Source of the DNA: Chloroflexota bacterium
GTDB lineage: Bacteria > Chloroflexota > Anaerolineae > UBA1429
DNA: 64,000 nucleotides
Reading direction: 5' to 3'
NCBI GenBank assembly: GCA_012719135.1
Contig: JAAYAW010000079.1
Coordinates: forward strand, 1-64,000
Shown here: positions 46,736 to 54,164 of the stretch, in pieces
Numbering within the stretch: position 1 is the first letter of the stretch
Layout of the letters: the number at the start of each line of letters is the position of its first letter
Notes under the pieces: model-generated
The model's input: the letters and a program-made list of their open reading frames with translations, nothing else
Databases searched by the model: none
Told to the model about the DNA's origin: nothing
Translations under genes and position numbers: made by a program

Positions 46736-48244
46736 TCAGTCCGCGATCAGTTCCTCCAAGAGGGGGCGTCCGCGAGCTTCCGAGCCTTCGCCTGCCAGGT
46801 CCAGATGGAGACTGGTTGCTCCCAGGCCTATCACAAGCCACAGGAGGGATGAGGCATGCGGGAACACCAGGTTGAAGAGGTAGTGATCCAACATGCCTCC
46901 GGCCATCGCCCCTATGACGGCGAGGTAGAGGCCCAGCGTGGTGGCAGAGATTCGCTCTCTCGTGCGCTCAGAGAAGAGCGCACGGATGCCTGCCAACAGA
47001 TGCGTGCCCACGGTAGCCAGAAAAGCCGTCAGCCCCACCAGGCCCATGTTCTCGGCAATGAGAAGATACACGTTGGATACGCCCAGATAGGTATCCACAT
47101 CCGGGGTTCCCGAGAAACCGACCCCGAACCAGGGGTAGCGGGAGATTAGGATCAGGGCATCCTTGTACTCGCCAAAGCGCATCTGCGTGGCGAGGTCTTC
47201 GCCCCGCAGCCCGCTCAGATAGTGGTCGACATAACCTTGCGTGAACGGCAGAAAGTAGATAGTCACCAACACAACAAGCGCGATCAACAGAAGGCGGCGG
47301 TAACGGAGCAGGGCCAGGCAAAAGATCGCCGCGGCAAGACCAAAGAACGAGCCTCTGGAGAAGGTGAGAATCATGCAGACCCCCATCAGGCCTACGGCCA
47401 CGTAGAGCCAGGGCTTGGGGAGCACGGGGCGTGGAGAAAAGAGCTGCGCCGTGGCGATGGTGGTCACAAAGATCAGGGCGCCTCCCAGCACGTTGGGATC
47501 GATCGAGGTCGATATGGCCCGTAATGTGCCAGTGGGGTCATCCTCGATATACCGCAGGGCCTCTGCGCCGCTCGGATAGCGTAGACGGCTGAGCATCGAG
47601 AGGATGCGGATCGACCAGGCCTCCGGTAGAAAGTACAGAACGATGCCGATCGTCGCAGAGGCGGCCCCGGCTATCACCAGAGCTGTGACGACGAGCCTGA
47701 GCTGGCCGGGCGTTCTCACGGTGTTGATCGTGAGCAGAAACAGCAAGATGCTCAGCAATATCTCCACCAGGTGGCGCAGGATGTTGGCTGTGAGATCGCC
47801 GTGGCTCAGCCCGGCGATGAAGGAAAAGACAGCCAGCATGGCAAAGGCGAGCATCCCCAGCGTTGGCGAGAGAGTCACAAACTCCCTGTCTTTGTGGGCG
47901 ACCACGCGGGAGATCCATACGAAGAACACTGCGCCCTGGGCGAGATCGAGGAGAGTTGGCTCAAAGCCCACATCCACGGGAAGCGCCGCGAAGGGGAGCA
48001 GCAGGATGACGCCCACAAGCACTATCAGGCCAATCATGAGGCTGCGCAGCATCGCGTAGGCGACGACGAGCACCATGACGGCGGCGATTCCCACGGGCGC
48101 ACCCAGTAGACCGACGAGAGCTCCCACTGGGAGCGCAACAGCCAGGCACATGGCGATGATCGCCGCGGCGCGCGCCCTGGCATCCGAACCGGTGAGGGCG
48201 GCCACTAGCCGTGGCGGCAGGGGCAGTATCTGGGCTATAGTCAC
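46736..48244 (-). CDS. O-antigen ligase/polymerase-like membrane protein
   Basis: This 502-residue protein has about twelve hydrophobic segments and a large extracellular loop with YKDALILISRYPWFGVGFSG, typical of the Wzy/O-antigen ligase (PF04932) class. An earlier segment LTFSRGSFFGLAAAIFCLALLRYR is also typical of the family. It probably polymerises or ligates surface polysaccharide. A GTG at 48244 with a GAGGA site 7 nt upstream is the best start. The neighbouring TPR and glycosyltransferase genes support a polysaccharide role. Confidence 0.82.
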   Translation of the reverse strand: MTIAQILPLPPRLVAALTGSDARARAAAIIAMCLAVALPVGALVGLLGAPVGIAAVMVLVVAYAMLRSLMIGLIVLVGVILLLPFAALPVDVGFEPTLLDLAQGAVFFVWISRVVAHKDREFVTLSPTLGMLAFAMLAVFSFIAGLSHGDLTANILRHLVEILLSILLFLLTINTVRTPGQLRLVVTALVIAGAASATIGIVLYFLPEAWSIRILSMLSRLRYPSGAEALRYIEDDPTGTLRAISTSIDPNVLGGALIFVTTIATAQLFSPRPVLPKPWLYVAVGLMGVCMILTFSRGSFFGLAAAIFCLALLRYRRLLLIALVVLVTIYFLPFTQGYVDHYLSGLRGEDLATQMRFGEYKDALILISRYPWFGVGFSGTPDVDTYLGVSNVYLLIAENMGLVGLTAFLATVGTHLLAGIRALFSERTRERISATTLGLYLAVIGAMAGGMLDHYLFNLVFPHASSLLWLVIGLGATSLHLDLAGEGSEARGRPLLEELIAD

Positions 48245-48341
48245 TGATCTTTCCTCAAGAGTCCAGCCGCAACGTCGCTCAATGGCCCGGCGCAAGCGAG
48301 CGGACGCAGATGGAGTCTCGCTGCGCCGGCGCTACCGTCCG

Positions 48342-49418
48342 CTAGCGACGGCGGAAGACGTACTTTTGCAGCGCAACCAGAACAGCGATCATTACGACCA
48401 GCGTGATGGCCTGTTGAGAAGGCTGCCCGAACGCAACCCAGGCCAGAAAGAGCAGTACACACAGGGCGACGAGCGCTGCCCTGGCCACCCGGTTCAGCCA
48501 CAAGAGATGCCACAGGGCCAGTATGCGCATGGGCCAGGTGAGCCCTCGTGAGAGGGCTTCACGGTAGTGCGTTGTGGCCTCGCCAATCCTTCCGATGTGG
48601 GCCAGAGCGGCAGCATAGGCATAGTGGGATTCACCCGATTCGCCTTCCGGATGCTGCAGCACCTGGGCGAGCACCTCGGCGGCTTTCTCGTAGTTCCCTC
48701 GGATGATCAACACGCGGCCGAGCGCTCCAGCCGCTCTGTGCAAGTGCGGATTTGTGGCATGGGCGCGCTCGAGGTAGTCGATGGCCTGATCGTAGTGGCG
48801 CTGGCGGGTCTCCAGGATGCCGAGGTTGGAGTAGGCCAGAGCGGCAGCATAGGGGCTCGCCTCCTCCAGTTCGATCACCTGTTGCGCGGCCTGCCTAGCC
48901 TGTTCCAGATCGTCAGCCAGCAGGTGCCGGTAGGTTTCGACGTGCCAGGCCATGGCCGAGGACTCATCCCTTTCGGGGCCGGGCGGCAGCGCCTCGATGC
49001 GCAGGCGGGCCTCTCGAATGTGTTGGTCGGCGAGGGGAAACGCCCTGCGATCGCACGCGATCTGTGCGAGCGTGAGCCACGGCTCAGGCTCGCCGTCGGC
49101 TCGCTCCAGCGCGGAACGCGAGCACGTCTCGGCGTCATCCAGTTCATCCGCGAGAAAGTGCAACATGGCCCGGGTGGCGTAGGCCTCGTACCGCGTGGGA
49201 TCGATCTCCACACAATGATCGCACGCCTCCAGCGCCTGCCCACGCTGGCGCATGCGGCTGAGCGTTCGGGCCAGACCCAACTGAGCCTCATAGGACTGCG
49301 GATATGCGTCCGCAGCCTGCCGGTAGGCAGCCAGCGCCGCGTCCAGTTGGAGCGCACGGTACGCGCTATCGGCCTCGGCCAAAAGCTGCGCTGGCGCAAG
49401 TTCGAGGGGGATATCCAT
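48342..49418 (-). CDS. TPR-repeat protein with C-terminal membrane helices
   Basis: This 358-residue protein has an array of helix pairs with the tetratricopeptide pattern (LDAALAAYRQAADAYPQSYEAQLGLARTL, then TRYEAYATRAMLHFLADELDDAE, and YDQAIDYLERAHATNPHLHRAAGALGRV). The last 60 residues hold two hydrophobic segments and end KYVFRRR. TPR domains bind partner proteins. The gene precedes the polysaccharide polymerase-like gene on the same strand and may help organise that complex, which is inference. A GGAGGAGG site fixes the start at 49418. Confidence 0.85.
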   Translation of the reverse strand: MDIPLELAPAQLLAEADSAYRALQLDAALAAYRQAADAYPQSYEAQLGLARTLSRMRQRGQALEACDHCVEIDPTRYEAYATRAMLHFLADELDDAETCSRSALERADGEPEPWLTLAQIACDRRAFPLADQHIREARLRIEALPPGPERDESSAMAWHVETYRHLLADDLEQARQAAQQVIELEEASPYAAALAYSNLGILETRQRHYDQAIDYLERAHATNPHLHRAAGALGRVLIIRGNYEKAAEVLAQVLQHPEGESGESHYAYAAALAHIGRIGEATTHYREALSRGLTWPMRILALWHLLWLNRVARAALVALCVLLFLAWVAFGQPSQQAITLVVMIAVLVALQKYVFRRR

Positions 49419-49575
49419 GTGAGCCTCCTCCAATGAGGTGGAGTATAGGCGCGAAGGGGGACGGGGACAAGGGGGCTGGAGAGTGGTCTGTGGCTACCGG
49501 AGGGCTGTGATGGCGCGAAAGCGTCAGGCGCTCGGCAGAACGCGCCGTCGATTTCCGCTGGTGTGTCCCGTACGC

Positions 49576-49581
49576 TATACT
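49576..49581 (+). promoter_or_regulatory. Possible -10 element of the GT4 gene
   Basis: TATACT lies 110 nt before the GT4 start in the 272-base divergent region between the TPR gene and the glycosyltransferase. No strong -35 is seen. Confidence 0.35.
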
Positions 49582-49690
49582 CGACGGGTGAAGGAGTTCA
49601 ACCACGGACCTTACCCTTGTGTAGGCTCCCGTGACACGTGCTCTCTGCAGCGTCCGGTCAGCGCATCCACTGAATATTCTGGAGGCAGGC

Positions 49691-50959
49691 ATGCATGTCT
49701 GCATGATCACGTCGTCATATCCGCGAAACGCCTCGGATGGGGCCGGGATGTACGTCGGGTCTCTTGCTCGGGGGCTCGCCGCGCGGGGTCACACGGTGGA
49801 AGTGATCGCGCCATACGACCCGCTCGTGGAGCCCTCCGATTCAGGAGGCGTCCTCGTTCACCGTTTCCGATACGTGGTGGGAGACCGGCTATCGATTCTG
49901 GGACATGGACGCTCGCTTGAGGCGGATGTCAGACTGAAGGGTGCTGCGCCTTTCCTTATGCCCGCCTATATGCTTGCGGCTGGATCTTTGGCCATGCGCC
50001 TGCATCGTCGTAGTCGATTCGATATCATTCATGGGCATTGGGCCGTCCCCGGCGGCGTGATCGCCGGCCTGGTGTCCAAGGCTACCCGCAGACCGCTGGT
50101 GATCACTCTACACGGGTCTGACGTCTATCTGACGACGAAGAGTGGGTTCGTTGCTCGTGCTGCTCGAGTGGGGTACAACCAAGCCAGCTGCGTTACGGCA
50201 GTCAGCGCGGATCTGGCGCAACGAGCCATCTCGGCAGGTCTGAACGAAGGCCGGTCATGTGTCGTGCCCTCAGGCGTTGCGAGTAGACGGTTCGCATCCG
50301 GTGATGGGCGGCGCATGAGAGCCGTGTTGGGGATCGATGCGAATCGTCCGGTCATCGGTGCTCTTGGCCGTCTTGTGCACAAGAAGGGGTTCTGCGACCT
50401 CGTAGACGCCATCAAGCTCGTGCGTCTGTCGCATCCAGACATCCTGTGCGTCATCGGAGGACAAGGCGACCTGGCGGAGACTCTCAGAGCGCAGGCGAGG
50501 GCCCTGGGGTTGGAGGACAGAGTTCTGCTTCCCGGCGCCATACCCTGGGAACAGGCACCGGACTTTTACGCCATGTGTGATGCCGTGGCTGTGCCGTCGG
50601 TCGTGGATCGCTGGGGAAACGTGGATGGCCTGCCGCTGGTCCTGCTCGAAGCGATGTCCAGCGGGAGGCCAGTCATCGCGACGGCGGTTGCGGGAAACAC
50701 CGACGCGGTTGTAGACGGCGTGAACGGGCTACTCATTCCGCCGGCTGCGCCTGAAAGCCTTGCTGACGCACTCAACCGTGTTCTTGATGACACAGAATTG
50801 GCTTGCGAGCTGGGAGAAAACGCTCGCAGGGCAGCCGGGCTGCGCTACGATTGGGATGTTATCGTGGGAGAGTTCGAGGCCATATACAGCGACGCGCTGT
50901 CGACCTCTTCTCACGAGCGTTCCGGCGTATCCGGGGAAGCGCGCCCGACTGGTTCATAG
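49691..50959 (+). CDS. Glycosyltransferase family 4 (GT-B)
   Basis: This 422-residue GT-B enzyme starts MHVCMITSSYPRNASDGAGMYVG, the donor-independent N-domain start of GT4 proteins. Other family signs are GHWAVPGGVIAGLVSKATRRPL, then VIGALGRLVHKKGFCDLVDAI and VPSVVDRWGNVDGLPLVLLEAMSSGRPVIA, the E(x7)E region that binds the nucleotide sugar. A GGAGG 5 nt upstream supports ATG 49691. It is likely to build a surface polysaccharide, together with the methyltransferase downstream. Confidence 0.9.
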   Translation: MHVCMITSSYPRNASDGAGMYVGSLARGLAARGHTVEVIAPYDPLVEPSDSGGVLVHRFRYVVGDRLSILGHGRSLEADVRLKGAAPFLMPAYMLAAGSLAMRLHRRSRFDIIHGHWAVPGGVIAGLVSKATRRPLVITLHGSDVYLTTKSGFVARAARVGYNQASCVTAVSADLAQRAISAGLNEGRSCVVPSGVASRRFASGDGRRMRAVLGIDANRPVIGALGRLVHKKGFCDLVDAIKLVRLSHPDILCVIGGQGDLAETLRAQARALGLEDRVLLPGAIPWEQAPDFYAMCDAVAVPSVVDRWGNVDGLPLVLLEAMSSGRPVIATAVAGNTDAVVDGVNGLLIPPAAPESLADALNRVLDDTELACELGENARRAAGLRYDWDVIVGEFEAIYSDALSTSSHERSGVSGEARPTGS

Positions 50960-51021
50960 AGCCTTCCTCGGCGTGGGCAGCGCGCAGGATCTCACTCGAC
51001 AGCACCAAATGGAGGGCGGAC

Positions 51022-51747
51022 GTGCCAAGCGCAGCAGAGCGCTATGTCCAGCGGAACCGGAGGCAGTTCAACAGCGAGCTTGCGGGCACGCGTTCCTGGC
51101 ACCTCCTGTCTGCCGCATCATGGGCGCAGTACAAGGCGGTGGACGCGCGGATTCGAGCACACGCGCGAGGCGCACTCCTGGATGTCGGCTGCGGGACAAA
51201 GCCTCATGAGAGACTGCTGTTGACGCTGGTGCAGCGGTATGACACGCTTGACGTCACAGAAGCACACGGGAGCCTTACCTACGTGGCTGACGTTCAGGAC
51301 ATGCCCATGGTACCCGCAGCGCACTACGACTCTGTGTTGTGTCTTGAGGTCTTGGAGCACGTGCCTAACCCGGAGCGCGCACTGCACGAGATCGCACGCG
51401 TGCTGCGTCCGGGCGGGGTGCTTATCATGTCGGTACCTCATCTCAGCCGGCTGCATGACGAGCCCCACGATTACTATCGCTACACGCGTTACGGAATCAT
51501 TGCTTTGTTGCGGAGCGCCGGCCTGGCAGTCCACTCTCTCGATGCACGCGGGGGTCTCTTTGCGTTTCTTGGACATCAGGCCTCAACAGCGCTGATTTCG
51601 CTGACGTGGGGGGTGCCAGTGATCAAGAGATTGGCCTGGTATCTCAACATCTTGGCGCTGGTCTACCCGTGTCTCTTGCTGGATCGTCTCTTTCACACGA
51701 CTCGCTACTTTCCGCTCGGCTACGTCGTGGTCGCGACCAAGCCATGA
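51022..51747 (+). CDS. SAM-dependent methyltransferase (class I)
   Basis: This 241-residue protein has motif I ALLDVGCGTKPHERLL, then YDSVLCLEVLEHVPNPERALHEIARVLRPGGVLIMSVPH, the typical motifs of class I methyltransferases. The substrate is unknown; neighbouring genes suggest a sugar or lipid intermediate. I chose GTG 51022 (VPSAAERYVQRN) because a GGAGG lies 6 nt upstream. Longer frames overlap the end of the GT4 gene in another phase. The C-terminus has a hydrophobic stretch (ISLTWGVPVIKRLAWYLNILALVYPCLLLDRLF) that may bind the membrane. Confidence 0.85.
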   Translation: MPSAAERYVQRNRRQFNSELAGTRSWHLLSAASWAQYKAVDARIRAHARGALLDVGCGTKPHERLLLTLVQRYDTLDVTEAHGSLTYVADVQDMPMVPAAHYDSVLCLEVLEHVPNPERALHEIARVLRPGGVLIMSVPHLSRLHDEPHDYYRYTRYGIIALLRSAGLAVHSLDARGGLFAFLGHQASTALISLTWGVPVIKRLAWYLNILALVYPCLLLDRLFHTTRYFPLGYVVVATKP

Positions 51748-52020
51748 TCGGAGGGGAGCGACTGTGCAGGGCGCTTCCGGCGCTGTGTCGACATCGCCAC
51801 GCCTTGGGTTACTGCCTCCGGCCAGTTCAGTCGGACGACCCCTACCAACCTGACGTGTAAGGCTTTTGTGCGGAGATGGCGGAGCCCAGCTGATGAATCA
51901 CCCATATGGGCGATAGCTTGGCGCGTCGTTCTGCTCTACACTCAAAACAGACAGCACTGAGCGCGGGGTTCTTGCCCGCGGCGGTAATGGCGTTCGCGAC
52001 CTTGGAAAGTGGAGGCGGAT

Positions 52021-53511
52021 ATGCACAAGATGCGGATACTGATCACGGTGGTCATGGCAGCACTGCTCGTTCTCTCGAGCGCGATGTCTGCCTCGGCCGG
52101 GTCCACGGCGCTGGATCTGACTACCAACTTTACCATTGTGAATCTCGACGACACGGTGGATGGCTCCGGTGATCCGGTGCCCAACGCCGGCGAAGTCACT
52201 TTCTGGACAGAGAGCTCGCCAGGAATCTTTGAAGAGAACACCGCGTCCTTCCAGCTGGTTGGCGTGGGGGATCAGATGCAGTTCCGGCAGTACTGGTCCA
52301 CGGCGCCAAACCCGGACCTGCCCGAGGGCCCTGGGTCTGCGGTTGTCGCTTCGAGCGGCAGGCTGGCGGCCATCGCTCAGATCTTTGCTAACGATCAGAA
52401 TCCTACCCAGAGAGGGGCGTACACGGCATTCTCTGCGGGCGCTTCGCAGTTCTTCGTTCCCAACGTACAGCGGATGAACCCGACTCGCTCTGGCACCGGT
52501 AACAGCCAGATCGTCGTGCAGAACAGCGGGTCCGGCGACGTTACTGGGGTGACGATTGACTTGGTCGCAGGAGACGGATCGCTGGTCTACACAAAGAACA
52601 TCGACTCAATTGGTGCTGGCCAGTCGTTCTACTATGATCTCGCCGATGAAGACGAAGGTAATGTGCCTTCGCCATGGGTTGGATCCGCGGTCGTCCGTGC
52701 TGGGGATGGTCAGGTCGTTGTTGTGTCAAACCTGTTCACTGGGCTGACTCTCAACACCTTCAACGCCTTTGCCGACGCCGCGGCAGACACAACCGTATTC
52801 GTACCGTACTTTGCCTCCCGTCTGTCCACGATGGACGGGCCGTCCAGCACCTCTGTGAGCATCCAGAACGTCAGTGATACCGAGATACCTGCGGGCGGTC
52901 TTGTGGTCAAGTTCTATCCGAACCCCCAGTCGCCATCGGGCAGCTATCAGGAATTCACGAACGCGGATGCCGTAGGGCCGAGCGCATCCTTCTACGTGAA
53001 TCCCGTTACGGACATGACAATCCCGGCAAACATGTACGGCTCTTGTGTGATCGAGTCCACCCAGAACGTGGTGGCGATCGTTCAAGTGCGTGCAACAAGC
53101 ACCGCCATGGCTGGGGCTTATGAGGCGCTCGGAGTAGCCAGCGCGTCAGAGAACGTCGTGGTCCCGCTTATCGCCAAGAGACTGGGGAATGGCCTTTCCA
53201 CCAGCGTCACAGTTCAGAACGTCAGCTCGGAGGATGCTCAAGTCCTGTTGACGTATACGCCGTCAAGTGAGTATGCAGGCAGCCAGGATCCGATAGAGTT
53301 GGGCCCCTACACGATCGCCGCAGGAGCAAACCTCAACCACAATCACCGCACTCCAGGCGGCGTACCTGAGATCCCTGCCGGGTTTGTGGGATCGCTGACG
53401 ATCAGCTCGGACCAGCCAGTGGTGTCGTACGTTCTGATGTCCTTTGTGAAAGACATCAACCCCAGTCTCGGGGGCGACACATACATGGCGCATGATGCGA
53501 TTCCGTTCTAG
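52021..53511 (+). CDS. Secreted modular beta-sandwich protein of unknown function
   Basis: This 496-residue protein has a signal peptide (about residues 4-26, ILITVVMAALLVLSSAMSASA). The mature part holds three or more repeats of a similar beta-sandwich unit with the core pattern SQIVVQNSGSGDVTGVTIDL, SVSIQNVSDTEIPAGGLVV and SVTVQNVSSEDAQVLLTY. Each is followed by an IPAN/IPAG-type turn and an APV-like segment. The overall pattern resembles surface or adhesive repeat proteins in Chloroflexota, but the function is not known. A GGAGG 5 nt before ATG 52021 fixes the start. A good terminator follows. Confidence 0.75.
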   Translation: MHKMRILITVVMAALLVLSSAMSASAGSTALDLTTNFTIVNLDDTVDGSGDPVPNAGEVTFWTESSPGIFEENTASFQLVGVGDQMQFRQYWSTAPNPDLPEGPGSAVVASSGRLAAIAQIFANDQNPTQRGAYTAFSAGASQFFVPNVQRMNPTRSGTGNSQIVVQNSGSGDVTGVTIDLVAGDGSLVYTKNIDSIGAGQSFYYDLADEDEGNVPSPWVGSAVVRAGDGQVVVVSNLFTGLTLNTFNAFADAAADTTVFVPYFASRLSTMDGPSSTSVSIQNVSDTEIPAGGLVVKFYPNPQSPSGSYQEFTNADAVGPSASFYVNPVTDMTIPANMYGSCVIESTQNVVAIVQVRATSTAMAGAYEALGVASASENVVVPLIAKRLGNGLSTSVTVQNVSSEDAQVLLTYTPSSEYAGSQDPIELGPYTIAAGANLNHNHRTPGGVPEIPAGFVGSLTISSDQPVVSYVLMSFVKDINPSLGGDTYMAHDAIPF

Positions 53512-53549
53512 CTCGGCGGTTTTTCGCATGCGTTTGGGCAGATTCGTGA

Positions 53550-53580
53550 CGGGAGGAGGGGCTCTGAGCCCCTCCTCCCG
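53550..53580 (+). terminator. Intrinsic terminator after the secreted repeat protein
   Basis: A perfect 14-bp stem (CGGGAGGAGGGGCT and its complement) with a 3-nt loop is followed by TTCGATTT. It lies 38 nt after the stop of the preceding gene. Confidence 0.75.
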
Positions 53581-53608
53581 TTCGATTTGGGCTTGTGCAT
53601 CGACAGTG

Positions 53609-54160
53609 ATGCGCCGTCTCGTCATCGTGTGCTTTGTGATCTCCATCAGCGCGGTGAGTCTGTCCTGCCAGTCCCAGAGTGGTGAGCCTCCTGGGGATTC
53701 CAAGTCTACAACGCTCTCGCAGCCCTCGCCTTCGGCGGTGGCAGATAGCGAACCACGCCAGCCTGGGCCAATAGAGTGCCCTTGCCCGCTGACGGCTGAC
53801 CAAGACGCGGGAGTGCCTGCGGCCGCATCTGTGGTGTACGGGTCGCTGTACTCGTTGACCACTGCTTCGCCGGTGCCTGGTACAATCGTGTTTCTGGACC
53901 GTGTCGATGAGGAGTCCCGGTCTCCTCTGCTGGCGATTGCGGGCGCTGACAGAGAGCAGGGTGATATCGTGGGGGTGACCGATGAGGCTGGCCAGCTGGG
54001 CTTTTGTGCTGTGCCGGTGGGGCAGTACTATCTCGTGGTGTGGACGGTCTATGGTTGGCTCGTGGCGCCGGACCGGGCTATCCCGGGCGAGGATCTGCTG
54101 GTTTCTGTCGGCGAACAGGCGTGTATCGATGTGGGCCGGATCGAGCTGCACTGGCCCTGA
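53609..54160 (+). CDS. Putative lipoprotein, unknown function
   Basis: This is a 183-residue protein. The N-terminus MRRLVIVCFVISISAVSLSC is a lipoprotein signal ending with a Cys (lipobox VSLSC). The following 40 residues are rich in Ser, Pro and Gln. The C-terminal part has a VVYGSLYSLTTASPVPGTIVFL and VTDEAGQLGFCAVPVGQYYLVVW pattern that resembles a carboxypeptidase-regulatory-like beta fold. No enzyme motif is visible. The ATG at 53609 has no good ribosome binding site; longer frames run into the terminator. The gene ends just before the phosphatase gene on the opposite strand. Confidence 0.6.
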   Translation: MRRLVIVCFVISISAVSLSCQSQSGEPPGDSKSTTLSQPSPSAVADSEPRQPGPIECPCPLTADQDAGVPAAASVVYGSLYSLTTASPVPGTIVFLDRVDEESRSPLLAIAGADREQGDIVGVTDEAGQLGFCAVPVGQYYLVVWTVYGWLVAPDRAIPGEDLLVSVGEQACIDVGRIELHWP

Positions 54161-54164
54161 AGCA

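Noticed and set aside
53456-54151. 231-residue minus-strand frame opposite the lipoprotein gene
   Set aside because: It runs through the terminator hairpin region and has no ribosome binding site. The plus-strand frame has a lipobox and a coherent C-terminal fold.
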